Source of the DNA: Brachionus plicatilis
Taxonomy: Eukaryota > Rotifera > Eurotatoria > Ploima > Brachionidae
Direction: 5' to 3'
Assembly (NCBI GenBank): GCA_010279815.1
Contig: QEOQ01000191.1
Span: 1,046,846-1,110,845, forward strand
Length of the DNA stretch: 64,000 nucleotides
Shown here: one piece after another, positions 31,296 through 44,843 of the stretch
How the letters are laid out: the number at the start of each line of letters is the position of its first letter
Numbering within the stretch: position 1 is the stretch's first letter
Notes under the pieces: model-generated
What the model was told of the DNA's origin: nothing
What the model saw: only the letters and a program-made list of their open reading frames with translations
Database searches by the model: none
Program-made: the position numbers and the translations under genes

Positions 31296-34200
31296 AAGTT
31301 TAAAAAAAGTTAAAAAAAAGAAAAATTTAAATTACGTTTTTATGATATCAAAATTATTAAATTGATTAATTTTATTGATTTGACCAGTCGCCATTTTTCT
31401 CAATTACAATTGCAATTAACTAATTTATAAATGTCTAGAATTTTAAAGTCGCAAAAACTTGAACCTAAATTTGAACCTTTTCAAATGATTTATTTACAAT
31501 GGTTAAGAAATATTTTTCAAATACCATTTTACGTAATATAACGTATGATTTGGTAAGATTAAATAATCTTACATCAAATTTAGTTTGTAATAAAAATGTA
31601 ATTCCAAGAAAATGGTTACTTTGAAGAAAAAGTGCGATTGTTTTTAAGTGCATTAAAGATATTTAGACACAAAATTTTTCTTTCTTTTTTTTGGTCTATG
31701 AACTTGTGTAAAACTATTTTAATAAATAAAGGTATTAAATTCATTTTTGTCCTTCTTTTTTATTTTAAATTTGTTAATGAACTATGAATTCCAAAAAAGC
31801 GATATTTAATTAGAATTATGAAAGAACATGATTAATGGATTAAAATTCATTACTTTTTTATTGTGATTAGTAGAATAAACTATTGTTTTTCTGTATTTGT
31901 GGGATATTTTTTTTCAAAAAAATCGATTTTACAAAAAATGATTCTTGATAAGCAAATTAAAAATTTCAACTCTTTTTACAAGAAAAAAAAATTTAATTAA
32001 TTTTTTAAATCATAAATCGGTGATATGATATCTATAAATTTATTTTAATCAATGTATTCAATAGAATAAATCAAAACAATCAAACAATAAGTTTTATTCT
32101 CAAATAGACGATTAATAAAAACAATACCTTAATTTTTATGAATCTAAATGAGAGTTTGGGTATGTATGAGTGATTCACTCAAACATTTGAAAGAATACAC
32201 ACTAATTATTATGAATAATAAAATCTAAAAAATCATAATTTTTGGCTTATTATTTAATTTAAAAATTCTTCACAGACCATAAAATAGATCTATGGTAACC
32301 AAGTCTAACTGAGTGGCCTATTTTTTTCTATTAAATATTTCTAACCCTTTGATGTTAATAAAATTTAGAAAAATAAATCTTAGAATCACTGACTATAAAT
32401 ATTATTTATCATTTTTTTTTTGACAAAAATTGGATCTCAATTTTAAAAGACTAATATATTTTTATTTTGAAAAACATACTTTGGTTTCTATTAAACTTTA
32501 TTGACATGAATTAAAAAGAAAGCAAGGAGGCCAGACCTAGAGATACTTTGTCTTAATTTTTTTAAAAATATATATACAACAAAATTTGCCTTGAATTTAA
32601 AAATTAAATTTTTTGGAACTAATGATAAGTTATTAACATATTTTCGAAATTTTAAAACTTAAAATATAATTAAATGCAATGAATTTTATGAAAGTAAGGA
32701 TTATCTTAAAATTAAAAACAAAGAAAAATATTAATAAAAATAATATTAGAAACGATATAGTTTAAAACTTTGGTTCGAATTGAAATCAAATTTTTTAAGT
32801 TTCAGTACTCAAATCTCTAAAAAAAATTTTGCAAAAAATCTTTCAAATTTTTTTTTTGCATTAATTTTGTAGCGCTTGATCGAACACATTTAATTAAATC
32901 ATAGCTTGAGTGCATTAAACTTTAAGTATTTTATTTCAATTCGTACCAAGGTCCTAATTATATCGTTGGAGAATGTGGTCAAAATAAAGGATATTGAAAC
33001 ATGGTTGAAGTGATGTTTGTTGAATGACCCAAAGCTGTGTTTCGATTTGTGAAGCTAAAAAATCGAACGATAGAATACGGTCCCTTATATTTTGCTTCTC
33101 TAAATTTTATTTTAAATTTTTACTTGGTTAATTAAAAAATGAATTTTTAGAGTCAGAATTAATTTTTGCTTGTATTTGAAAAAAGATTGGTTTATCTGAA
33201 ATTAATGGCGAATTTAATTTTTTCTAGGAAAAAGGAAAATATTTTGATATGCGCAAATAATTTATTTTAAAAATAATTGAGGTCGCAAAAAAAACACATA
33301 TAATTACAATATTCAAAGTCTATATATCTGAATAATTATTTTGAAAGTTTTTAAAAATTTTTTTTTTAAAGTTTCACTTAATTATCATTTTTTTGTCTCT
33401 AAGTTTTGATTAAGTGACTATTTTATTAAGAAAGAGTATTTAAAAAATATTTATGAAACAAGTATAATTTATATAATTATTTATAATGATTTTTAATGAT
33501 CTATGATCTCAACCACATAGAAAGAGATAAGGATTAATACTTATTTGAGAATTCATTTTTTTAGTTATAGCGTTTATCTTAGATTAAGCTTCGGTATCAA
33601 TTTTCCTCGAAAAGGCACTATTAGTCAAAAAGCTCCATTAGTTACAGAAACAAAAATGATATTGGAAATATTTTGTTGTCTTTTTTGTTCAATTGAACTT
33701 AAAAAACAAAGTTTGAGAATTTTTGAGAATATATTTTTCATGGAATACCTTTCGATTCATTTAACTTTGGGAAATGATTGTTTACAAATATTAGGCAAAG
33801 TGGATTTTTAGTGAGATCTTTAGTTGTATTGAAACTACAAAATCTTTTTCCAATATTTAAAAACTAAACCTTAATTAAATGTCAAATTTTTTTTTTGACC
33901 AATTTTTTTTAAAAGCATTTTTCAAAGTGAAAGAAATTGTTTGAAAATATATTCATAAGAATGATAAAATTTTTTTGTCTTCAAATATTTTACCTTTTTA
34001 TTTTTATTCTTATTAAAACGACGAAGTTCATTAAATAAAAAATAATTTAGGATAAATAAATGTTCAGCTTAGTCTAGTGATCATATTTCGAGTATTTAAA
34101 ACGTTAAATTAATTTAAAAATTTATTGGGCCAAAAATTTTTAATTTCGAAGTTTTGAATTTTGAAGTTTTCGACTTAAAAGTCGATTAATTTAAAAATTG

Positions 34201-34560
34201 AATATTTTCAATTTTTATTCGATTATGTTTGCTTTTGACAAATTATGTTTTTAAGAAGCAATTTTTGAAACTTCTTTTTTAGCAAGAAAATTATTATTTT
34301 AATAAAATTTAAAAAACATCTTTTTTATGATTAATCAGCAGATATTTTCTGCACATGCTTTATATTTTAAAAGAGTAAAAATATAGCAATTTTTAAAAAT
34401 TTAAATATAATAAGAAATTTTTTTGTGTATTGTTTATCTTTCAAGTTTTTTGGTATAAAAAATAAAAAAATAATTTAATATATTGTAAAATTATTGTTAA
34501 AAAATTATTCAAGGAGAAATATATAAAATTAGAACACACAAATTAATAGATTTAGGATAA
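31296..34560. other. AT-rich DNA with at most weak exon candidates
   Basis: There is no gene I can support. A minus-strand stretch at about 32953-33090 stays open for some 45 codons (containing ASQIETQLWVIQQ) after an acceptor-like TTTTTTAG. Another minus-strand stretch at 31465-31653 is open but hydrophobic and AT-rich. Both could be chance. Confidence 0.35.
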
Positions 34561-34564
34561 AATA

Positions 34565-34640
34565 TTTCTATTTATTTATTTATTGAATTGAATTAACCTC
34601 CTTTAAGGAGAAGTAAAAGAAAATAAAAATAAAATTTTTT
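34565..34640 (-). repeat. LINE 3' tail (same family as 22936-23060)
   Basis: On the minus strand: CTCCTTAAAGGAGG, GTTAATTCAATT and an AATAAATAAATA tail. Confidence 0.55.
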
Positions 34641-35350
34641 TTTGTGTTTTTAGTTAATAATTTTTCATTTTTTAAAATATTTCTATAAATAGAATGATTT
34701 TATAATTGAAGATCGACAGAACCATTTTATACACCTAAATAAAATACTTCGTCTGCTCATTTTTCGTTTCTTTTTAAGAAAAAAAAGATAAAAAGATAAA
34801 AATTTTTTTAAAAAGATGAAAAAGGAATTAATTTCTATTTCACATGTTTCTTTTTTCATCGACAATTAAGATTTTTAAAACTTTGTTTTATTTATCTTTA
34901 AAATATCAGAAATAAAATATAATTATTAATTTAAAAAATACTTTAATACTAAGCTTATTGTTTTAATATTTTCGCATTCATTAAATTATTGCTCGAAAAA
35001 TAAAAACCTGATTAATTTAAACTAAAAATAATTAACAAAAAAAAACTCCTTTTCAACTCATTTCAATACAAACTGATATTTTTATTTTTTCAATTAGGAT
35101 TATATTCATTAAAAAACAAATTAAAAAAAATTAATCGATAAAGTGTATTTTTTTTATAAATTTTTGAAACATGTGTTATTTTTTTTACTCATTAGATAAT
35201 GAGTAATTTTGGTCTAATGTAAAAAGTAAAGTAAAATTAAAAAAAAGAAAAGAAAGAACATTTTTTTATTTTTTATTTCTAACTAATTAATTGATTCCAT
35301 CTATAGCCAATAACGTCATAAATATCTAGTATGTAACTTTAAAGTGCTGT
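34641..35350. other. AT-rich DNA, no gene seen
   Basis: Simple AT-rich sequence only. Confidence 0.4.
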
Positions 35351-35354
35351 ATAT

Positions 35355-36030
35355 ATCATGTTACTTTTATGTGCTTCATGTGTCCATTTTTTTAATTTTT
35401 TAATTTGTAAAATCTTATATTTAGTAAATATAATAAAATCTTTTAACCAACCAAAACTTTTATGTGCTTTATGAACTTTATTCCATATAATTTAGTAAAG
35501 AAAACATTCCATTATGTATACTTTAGTGATTATGTGGTAATTTAGTGAATTTAGTAAAATCTTGTAACCAACCCATACTTTTATGTACTTTATGTCCTTT
35601 ATACCATATAATTAAGCAAAGAAAACATTCTTTTATGTATACTTTAAGGGAATTTATTGAAAAAAATAAGATCTTTTAACAAACCAGGACTTATAATGAT
35701 TTTATAGAAAAAATAATTGATGAAAAAACAAGTTAAATAAAGCTAACCATTAAACAAACCATAGTTTGACTAAGCAAAATACGTCGCAGGGCGTATTGAG
35801 CTTTGTCAAATTAGGGTTTATTTAATGGTTAGCTTTCTTTTAACAAAATGGGATTCAATTGGAGTTTAGGATTCGGGCAAGGTAGAGAGTAGAAGTTTTT
35901 TTTTTATTTGAATTCATATTAGATAAATGTTACATAAAAGATAGCATACTTGGAATTAATTACCTTGGTTCATATGGTATAGAGTGCATAAAGTACATAA
36001 AAGTATAAGGTAGCCAGGAATAATTTAGTG
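35355..36030. repeat. Tandem repeat plus central hairpin plus inverted copy (composite element)
   Basis: Units of about 92-120 bases containing CTTTTATGTGCTTTATG and CCATATAATTTAGTAAAG start near 35361, 35453, 35573 and 35690. The same sequence is present in reverse at about 35965-36030. Between them, 35739-35836 folds as a near-perfect hairpin with 43-base arms, AGCTAACCATTAAACAAACC facing its complement, around the GC-rich tip TCGCAGGG. The arrangement resembles a DNA transposon with repeated subterminal units. Confidence 0.65.
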
Positions 36031-37218
36031 AAAGAACAAAGCAGCTAAAAAAAATTCATTATTTTTCATGGTCAGTTCATGGCTTCAATTTTCAAAAAAA
36101 AATTTGAGCCGATATAAAGGATATACTGTATCTTCCAGCCAAATTTTTTTTTTAAATTTTTTCCATTAAAAAGGATTGACGCTGTTATTAAAAAAATAAC
36201 CATACTAGTTTTTAATAATTTTTAATAACAATACCTCATTGATTCAGAAATCATACAAATCCTTTTTCTAATATTTAAGATGAGCTGCTGCTGTTTATGA
36301 ACAAACTAAATGACACAATTAAAGTTACTTTTGGACAACAGAAAATTCCAAAAACAGTTAGATAATTTTTTAAAAATTAACACTTTTAAATTATAAGATT
36401 AAATGTTAAGTTAAAATTATCATAAAATTTTTTGATCGTTTATAATGAATATTGGAATTAAATAATTTTATCTTATTTATTTTTTTCCAGTAGTAATGAG
36501 ATTAAATGTTTTTTGACTATTAGTTGATATAACACGAACTATTTATTTTGAAATTTAAAAAATTTATTAAGTAATTTTTCAAAGGATATCATTCATTGTT
36601 CCTTTTTCTTAAGCTATTTGTGATCGTGATTATTTAGTTAATTATATATACTCAATTCCAAATTAATGTTATAAAAAAATCTATTAAAACGATTTGACTA
36701 TTTTTTGCTTTTAAAATATTTTAATTATTTGTTTAATAATATTTTATAAATATAGATGTCAAATCGATAACAAAAGAAACTACAAGTTCCCTCTACTGCA
36801 TATCTTTTATTATTACATTTTCAATTTTAGCGTAAAAGGCAATAAAATTGTAACAAAGGGATGAAATTGATCTAAAAACTACATTATATTAGAAATTATT
36901 GAATTTCATTAGATTTCTAAAATGTTTTCGAATTCAATTCTTAACATTTTCTTATGCTATTTTTTTATTTGTTTTTTATTTAATCTATCGTCTTTTTAAT
37001 TTTTATTCACTTAAGAATTTAAGTTGACAATGGAAACAAGAAAGATTTAAAAAAAAATAAAAGTTTTTTATATGCTTTTAATTTTGAAAAATTTTTTATT
37101 CCTTTTTTAATTATTTTTTTTCTTTGACCTTTTCAACACCTTCATGGCGATTTTTAAAAATATTTATCAATATTAATCGAAAAAATAAAAATTTTTGTTT
37201 TAATTTAAAGCAAAATGT
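36031..37218. other. AT-rich DNA, no gene seen
   Basis: No supported feature. Confidence 0.4.
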
Positions 37219-37620
37219 TTATAGAATCTAAAAGAAAAAGAAATATAAATTTTTAATTGAATCACATAGTTTTGGTTATGACTGGCATACATGTCATCAA
37301 TCAGGTCAGTAATTGTTCTTATGTCAAACTCAAGACAATCAATGCCAATTTTGGTTTCTAACAGTCTGAGCTGCTTGCTAAAAGACGAGCTAATATTGAA
37401 AAAATAATTTATCTTGTTTTCTTATTTTAAAAAAAAAAATCCTGACCTTTTTTGAATTTCCTTAAAATGGTGTTTCAGGTAAAGATGTGGAACAATTACA
37501 AGCTTAAAAATATTAAAGTGGCGTGGTATGTGAATATTGAATGATAATTGCATTTTATCAGTTATTATTCTATTACCTTTCCTTTTATTTAAAGTGTTCC
37601 ATCTCAATATTTTTAGGCTA
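37219..37620 (-). CDS. Probable exons of an unrecognised minus-strand gene
   Basis: On the minus strand an exon at about 37620-37447 contains MQLSFNIHIPRHFNIFKLVI and ends in phase 2 at a GT donor. A 57-base intron (37446-37390) ends in TTCAATATTAG. The next exon (37389-37266) begins in the matching phase and contains QLRLLETKIGIDCLEFDIRT. It may splice to a 9-base terminal exon (37227-37219) ending in TAA. Matching phase, intron size and higher sequence complexity support real coding. I do not recognise the protein. Upstream exons would lie at higher coordinates. Confidence 0.42.
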
Positions 37621-38216
37621 AAAATTAATTTTGTATCTAAATAAACGAATTTAATATCTAAAAAATTTTAAAAAAATTATTTAAGTATCTATTTTATTCT
37701 ATTAATATATTATTTAATTATTATAGTTTGAAAAATAAAAAAATTTAGAAAAATATAAGAAAAAAATTGCTCATGAGTTGCTTGATAAACAGGAACTAGT
37801 ATAGAAGTATTTGATACCTCACTTTCGCTCATTTTTTAGTTTTTTAATTTTAAGTTATTTTCGCTTTGAAGATAATTTTTCACAAAGAAACAAATTCAGT
37901 TTTGTGGACTTAAACCAGTTTTATAGTAAGTATAAATTATTAATTAATTGATCAAAAAATCAATTGAGTTTTTGTATTAATTAAATAAGAAACAAAATAA
38001 TATTTTTTAAGATATTGGAATAAATTATATTAGATATTATATACATTAGATATTTTTATAATTAAAATTAGATACTAAATTCATTTATTTATTATTTAGA
38101 TACGGCAATAAATAGCAGCCAATATTTTTATCACAATAATAAAATACTAGAAATTTTGTTAAGTGTTAGTTAAGTGTCAAAATAAGTGTCTAAAATTTTA
38201 TGGAATTTTTTTAATT

Positions 38217-38423
38217 TTAATTTATTAGAAATTTTAGTTTTGATATGAAATTATTCATTAAGTTTTTTAAGTAAGCACAAATTTGTATTAAAGGATGAAA
38301 CATCTGTAAAATTCTTATGTCTTCTCTTCCCAAGTTAATATTGAGGTAACATCGGTATGGAGAAAAATGAATTGGTAAATTACCATGGATCAAATTTTTA
38401 AACTTCCACAGTAGGTAATACAA
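38217..38423 (-). CDS. Possible further exon of the same minus-strand gene
   Basis: The minus strand is open with non-repetitive content (WKFKNLIHGNLPIHFSPY, then NLGREDIRILQMFHPLIQI) and a stop at 38217. The only good donor, GTAATT after ATCCATG (about 38384), would cut the exon early. Not recognised; it could be a separate short gene, an exon or chance. Confidence 0.25.
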   Translation of the reverse strand: MYYLLWKFKNLIHGNLPIHFSPYRCYLNINLGREDIRILQMFHPLIQICAYLKNLMNNFISKLKFLIN

Positions 38424-38514
38424 AAATTTTTCCTCTTTATTTCATCTCCAGAACTAGTTATTGACCATTAGAAAAAATGTATTTCGAACATTATATTTCA
38501 AATTTTTTACAAAA

Positions 38515-38770
38515 TTTGGCATTGTGAATTTTGGAAAAAAAAAACAAAAAGAAAAATTTTAAAATGAAATAACTTTTATACTCTGAGTCCAAAAATTGTT
38601 CTGCAAAATGTATCAGCTGATACAAACTTTGTAACACCCAAATTAAGTCTCTATAAAAACTCTGCAAGTCTGCAAAGCACTAAATGGAACAGAAAATCAT
38701 TAAAATTAAATTGCAGAGTTATTGTAGAGACCTAATTTGGGTGGTACAAAGTTGTATAGAATAAAATAAC
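38515..38770. repeat. Dispersed hairpin repeat related to 23944-24156
   Basis: TTGGCATTGTGAATTTTGG, GTATCAGCTGATACAAAC and a GTAACACCCAAATT/AATTTGGGTGGTAC inverted pair are present. The order of motifs resembles the repeat near 24 kb. Confidence 0.5.
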
Positions 38771-38900
38771 AAGGTATACAAGCTAAATTATTTAATGAAA
38801 ATTTAAAGCTTAATTGTGGTAAAATTCAGAAAAATTTATTCTAATTTTCTATTTTCGAATTTATGAAAAATGAAATTTTCTTTATAAGATTTAATATTTT

Positions 38901-39862
38901 GGGTCTATCTCGTTTGGTTTGATCACCGTCAATGCTTTCACCGTTTTGGTGTTCAACTTTTGTGATAAAAAAAAAGGAATAAAATAAAAAAACGTGGTGT
39001 AATCATTTACAAAATTATAATAATAATAATAATAAGATATGGCAAGCAAGCTTGCGGAGGCGATTTACTAGGAGATCGCCAATGGTAGCGCATTACGCAA
39101 TAAAAAGAAAATTATAGAAATAAGAGAAACTGATAAGATTATGCAGTTCAATAGACATTATTGATAACTTTGATAAACAATACAATATACAAATAATAAG
39201 TAAAAAAATTTAAGAAACTGAGATGGGTTTATAATAAAAAATTTAAAAAGAAATATAAATAAAATTATCATGTGGTAATTATGTGATCATTTTTTGAATT
39301 CTGTTATCATTTATCGAGTTATGTGATCATTTTAAAATAAAATATATAAATAATGAAATTTCTTATTTATATACTAGTTTATAGTAATTTAAAGAAATTT
39401 TTAATGCTTTTTGGCCATATGTTACTTTGTACATCGCTCATTTTTCAGCATCTGTTTACACAAAGGGAATGGAATAGGATTTTCGTGTTTACTTAAAGCA
39501 CGATTAACTTCAAGTACCGTTTTTTTTGTTACAATTGGTAGGATAGAAGATTATTTTTCATAAATTAATGCCTTTATTATGACATGATTTAAATTTTTAA
39601 TTAGTTACATATTGTTTTAAAAAGTGATGTTTTCTAAAAATTTGAAGCTTAAGAATAAAATATTACCAAAAGCACAAAGATAGAAAAACTAATTTTTAAT
39701 TTATAATAAAAAAACAAGACTTTTTATTTTTCAAAACTTGGTGATCAATTAACATTTTTTAATATTTTGGATTTTGTGATCATAATTTTTTTTTAATTGA
39801 ACACCTAAACGGTGAAGGCATTGACTGAGATCAAAGCTTGATCACAAAACGAGGTAGACTCT
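38901..39862. mobile_element. Non-autonomous DNA transposon with about 70-bp inverted ends and a nested LINE/SINE tail
   Basis: The left end has GTCTATCTCGTTTGG, GTCAATGC, TTCACCGTTTTGGTGTTCAA. The right end, reversed, has GTCTACCTCGTTTTG, GTCAATGC, TTCACCGTTTAGGTGTTCAA. At 39015-39100 an (AAT)n tail with GGCAAGCAAGCTTGCGGAG is inserted. The target duplication is unclear. Confidence 0.6.
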
Positions 39863-42590
39863 AAATTTTTGGGGGAAATGGAATTTTTTTTTTTTAAATT
39901 TATCTAAAAAGTGTCCTTAATTTACCATTAATATCGATATAAAACGAATTTTTACAATAACATTCAGTCTCAAATCCAAATCGAGATATTAACTTAAAGC
40001 CATTGTTGTAATACTTAATCACCTGTTTACTTATTTTGTGATTGCGTTATCATGCCGACTTTAGGATAATTATTAATCACATAATTTGTGAGTTAAATTT
40101 CGACAAAAATTAAAATTTTTGTAACCAAATTTTCATTTTTGTTATGAAATATAAAAAATCAAAAAATAAAAAATACAATCATTTTATATAATTTTTGATT
40201 ATTTTGTTTTATTTTTCTTTTAAATATGTTAATTAAAAACCTTTTCATTCTTAGAGAAACTTATAGTCTTCGTCATTTTCCATTTTCAAAATTCTATTAC
40301 ATTTTAAAAATGAAAAATTTAATATTTAAAAAAAGCAATAAGCCTTTGAAGGTTAAAATTTTAATGTTTTAATTGGCATTATTATTGTATTTTTGCATCA
40401 TCGTCTTCAATTTCAACTTCAACTTTTAACAACTTTATTATTGAATATTGAAAATTGATTTTTACAAAATTCCAATATTTAACTCCACTAACAACTCTAA
40501 AAATTTCATTTTAATTTTATTTAATTATTTAGTTTCGTCTTTCTTGTTTATTCCACATTATTTAATTCATATATTTTTATGACATTTTAATAATTTTTCT
40601 TTTTCAAAGAGTTTTGGCACAAAAAGAAAAATAAAAAATAAATAATTCATTATGAATATTGACTAGTAGGAGCCTATCATTTTTTAATCAAGCGTTAATT
40701 TCTTCTTTTTAAATATTGCTTAATTGCTAAAATTATTTAATATCTCTTTAAAATAATTTCAATTAAGTGTACAGTGGGACATCTTTAATTGAGGACAGAA
40801 TTTTTTTAAATTTTCAAGTCTTTGACTTTTTTAAAGTCATGATTAAGACTAAAAATTATCTCAAAAACAAATATGTTTTGGATCCTTAAAAATTAACTAC
40901 GGATTAAGTTTTATGACACAATCCGTAAATAAGGAAATTTTGGTAATTCTCATTAATGTTTTGAAAAAATTTTATTTACAAAATTTTCTTTATTTTTTTT
41001 TACTTTTTTTTTTAAACAAAAAAAAATTTATGGAACTAATCTCTTTTTAAATTATTAAAAAAAAAATTAAGAATAATTTCAAATAAATTAATCATGATTA
41101 ATTAGTTTATGAGAATCAAAACACTTATTGTTTGTAAAATAAAATGGTTTGAAACTTTTTTAATTTTTATAAATTAAAAGATTTTTTGTGTGCATTGTGT
41201 TCGTATATTTAAATTTGCAAAAATATGAGAAGACATGAGAGTTTAACCTTAGCTTATTGCCATTCAAACAAACCATGGGTGCTTCCAAAATTATTTTTTA
41301 ATTAAATTAATTAATTTTTTTTTGATTAAAAATAATAAAAGGATGATTAAGAAAAATATTAATTTTTTCCAGTGTAGATTTTTAATTGAGAATTGGAATA
41401 TTTAATTTGTATTTTATATATGAATTATGCTAAAATACCATAAATTACCATAATATTTATGGAAAAAAAAAGTTTAATGTTTTCTATGTTTCACCTTTTT
41501 TTTTTTGAAAAAAAAACATTTGCGTTTTTAGAGATTTTTTTAATCCAGTCATATTTACCTGTGTTTATTTAATGCGGCAAAAAAATAAAACTGAATTTTG
41601 AACAATAATAAATTTTAGATAATAGTAGATTTTAGTATTATTGATTTTATTAATAGATTTAAATAATAGATTTTTTTAGAATAATAAATTTTAAAATCAG
41701 CGTTATAATTTAAAAATATAACGGTGATAGCGATAGTGACAGTGAATGGTTTATTTTGCTAGTAAAGTTTCAACTTAATGTTAGGCATTTTCCCTGTATT
41801 TGAAATGTTTTCTAAATTTTGTGAAAAAACAGTTTTTTTTCTTTAATGATAAATTGATTAAATTTTCGGTGAGGTTTAAAGATAACTGAAAAATTTACAC
41901 GTGGGTGTATTTTTTAAAATAACATTTTGGTCAAACCAAATATATATCAAAAATTTTGCTCTTTCTTTTAAGTGAGTGGTGACTTTTGTTTTATTTATTT
42001 GATAAAATCCAAAATAACTTAAAAAAGCAGTTTTGACATATAATCACCTGAGTGTTTTTTTATCATATTATTTCAAGCACAAAAAAAAACTCTGAGTTAC
42101 CCTTCTAGTTAAAGTCTACTTCTTTTATTTTAGAAAAAAGTTTTTAAATTTAGCCAATATCTTTCAGCTTTGAACACTCCCATATCTTCTAGTTTAAAAA
42201 TTTAAAATCCTGTTTTCTAAGAAAATCTTTTTAAAGGATACTCAATTCCGAATTATTTTAAAAGCTAGCTTGATTTTTTACAAATTTTAATTTATTTTAG
42301 ACAATTTTTCAAAATTTAGCACCGATTTTTTTGCTTAAAATAGTCTTTAGATCAAAAATGATTTATTTTATAAAGTTTGGAAAGTTTTTGTTGTTTCAAT
42401 TTAAAACTGTTTTCTTAAGATTTATGCATTTAATCAAATAAATATATATATAATCAAATAAATGGATAATAAAAAATTCTTTTTATTTTTTTTCTCTATC
42501 TCAAGTATTCATTATGCATTAAATTAAAATTTCAGAATTTGATGATCCAAACCTAAACCCGTGGGTACACTTTTAGACAAAAGCTTGCCT
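39863..42590. other. AT-rich DNA, no gene seen
   Basis: No supported gene, RNA gene or repeat. Confidence 0.4.
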
Positions 42591-42625
42591 TAGCTTGTTG
42601 TGAAGCATAATCGAGCGAGGGAAAC

Positions 42626-42664
<39 letters not shown>
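42591..42664 (+). repeat. (AAT)n tail with adjoining GC-richer unit
   Basis: CTTGCCTTAGCTTGTTGTG, then ATAATCGAGCGAGGGAAACGG, then about twelve AAT units. It resembles other (AAT)-tailed dispersed units in the window, probably LINE or SINE 3' ends. Confidence 0.45.
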
Positions 42665-42665
<1 letters not shown>

Positions 42666-43782
42666 GAAGACTAACTGAAGAGTAAGGTTATATGTTGCCT
42701 TACTATGTAGGCCAGGTGAAAAAAGGAGGTGCTTAATGTGTTCTTAACTTTTTTAATTTATTTTCATTTTAATTGTTGTGATCTTAGCTCTTTTTAAATA
42801 TTAAAAAATAAATGGAAAAGATGAATTTAAAAATACCTAGAAACTTTAAAGAGTCAATAATTAGACATACAAATTGTTTTCTAACAAAAGCTTCATTTCA
42901 TGTCAAAAAAGAAGATTATTTTGGCGATTTATTATTTTTTAACTAAAATTACTAAAAAAATTTTTTTTTCCTAAATTTGCATAACTGATATTATTCTTAT
43001 TAATTTTTCTAAATCGTATTAAAATTATAAATTAAACATAATTATACTTTAAAAAAAACTAAAAATCAGCAGATAGACGCTTAACTCGATTTGAGCATCT
43101 TTTTAAGTCAGAGAAGGATGTATTGTACAATTAGATTTTTTTTTTTAATTAGAAAAATATTTGGATAAATAAGAATATTATGGTATGAATTTTGATGAAA
43201 AATGTGAGTTCTGTAATCTGGTTTCTAATTAAGATCTCAATAATTCTTTGTTTATTACAATTTGGTTCATTTAATAGAAGTAAAGGATAAATAAAAAATT
43301 TTAAAAAAGTTAAATAAAAAATTATTTTTTTTTAAATTTAATTAAATATTGAAAAAACTAGCATCAAACTTGATTTTTAAAATAAATTCACATTTTTAAA
43401 TTAACTAAGTAATTTTATGAAATGTAAGTCATTTTTATATTCATCTAGTAAAATTGGTATAAAATCAGTAATTTTAGTTAATGAATTAGCACACGCCGAT
43501 TATTTTATTAAAATAATTGACCTATATATTTTATGTAACTTTTTTGTGATTTAATTTTGGTCTAAAAAATTAATTTATGTGATTTTTATATTTCAATAAC
43601 TTCATTTTGTGCGTTTTTCATCATTTCAAATGAAGAGTTTTCTTTTTTTGAGTGAATCACATTTTTATGCATTTAAATCTCTCTTTATTTATTTTTGATC
43701 GCCACCCTTGCTATGGTAGCTGTCTGATTTTAATATATAATTATAATAAAATAATTTTTATTTTGTTAATTACATGCTCTAG

Positions 43783-44060
43783 GTTTTTAAAAAATAAAAT
43801 AGGTATTTTTTTGTTCATTTTGAATGATAGAATTTTACAAATCAAAATTACAACAATCGTCAATTTTATTTAGAAAAAAAAAATTTTTTTGCTTAATATA
43901 ATTACCCAAATGGAGGAAAAAAACTTGCAAAAATTCACAGAATCGGCTCAAAAATAGTTTGCAATTAGCTAACTATTCTTAAAAAATAAATATGATCAAA
44001 CTCAAACACAAATCGAAATTATGATTTTTACCATAGCTAAATCCCTATAATGACTAGTAT
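43783..44060 (+). repeat. Copy of the segment upstream of HECTD1
   Basis: This segment is a direct, diverged copy of 48145-48470. Both start near TTTAAAAAATAAAATAGG, share ACAACAATCGTCAATTTTAT and ATTCGAAATTATGATTTT-like blocks, and end at TGACTAGTAT. In this copy an (AATA)-type LINE tail begins exactly at the end. Confidence 0.75.
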
Positions 44061-44130
44061 TTATTATTATTGTTATTTATTATTTATTTAATCTTAAGTT
44101 CTATGAACAGAAAAAACAAGAAAAATTTTT
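44061..44130 (-). repeat. LINE-like 3' tail
   Basis: On the minus strand: TTCATAGAACTTAAGATTAA followed by AATAAATAATAAATAACAATAAT-type repeats. A 56-codon stop-free stretch at about 44410-44580 on the same strand (containing RIEKSLSINCLGNELKIVKL) may be its remnant or an unrelated exon; I cannot tell. Confidence 0.35.
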
Positions 44131-44732
44131 AAGTAAAACAGATTAAAACAAGTTTAAATTAAACAAAAATCAAAAATATTAAATACATTTTATCAAATTA
44201 ATCCAAAAAGAAGTTCCAATTGTGCACAAATATTAAAAAAACTAAATAAAACTAATTCAAAATGATTAATTTTAAAATAAATTTCTTAACCAGTTCAATA
44301 CAAATTTTACAAGTTTCTCTTCAATTTTGAGACTAACTGTCTTCATCTAATACTGAAATCAACCTTTAGTAAGAAATTTACAAGTTTATATAAATTTAAA
44401 AACAAATTGATTCCATTAGGTTCGAAATTTTGCTGATTATAAATTTTACCGAGTCTACTAAGCTAGGATTTACACTCTTAATCAACAACTTTACTATTTT
44501 GAGTTCATTCCCTAAACAATTGATAGATAAGCTTTTTTCAATGCGGTTCAATTGTGTAAAAAACAATGTGCTCTTATTTGAAGTAAATTAAATCTTACTT
44601 GTATAAAGGAATATTTCTTGGCAGGACTTCTTATCATTTGTTCTAAGAAAAAAATTTTGTGTATTAAATAAATCTGACCAAATGATTCTATTTTTATTCT
44701 ATTTAATGGAACGTATAAATTCCCAAAAAAAA

Positions 44733-44843
44733 AAGAACGCTAAAAAGAACGCCGTTTTAACGCTGGCAAAACGTCGTTAAAGCGGCTTCTTTCCAGCGTT
44801 CTTTCAGTGTTTTTTCAGCGTTTTTCACGCTGCAGAACGCTGA
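44733..44843. repeat. Cluster of GAACGCT / AGCGTTC motifs with hairpin potential
   Basis: AACGC or its complement GCGTT occurs about eight times in 110 bases in both orientations, an unusual GC-richer island. Function unknown. Confidence 0.5.

Noticed and set aside
32770..32790. GGTTCGAAT-like tRNA B-box
   Set aside because: No A-box or cloverleaf can be drawn around it.
33545..33811. 88-codon plus-strand frame
   Set aside because: AT-driven composition, no splice signals that fit and no recognisable motif; too weak to list as a gene.
43652..43873. 73-codon hydrophobic frame
   Set aside because: It runs into the duplicated repeat segment and looks like chance in AT-rich DNA.
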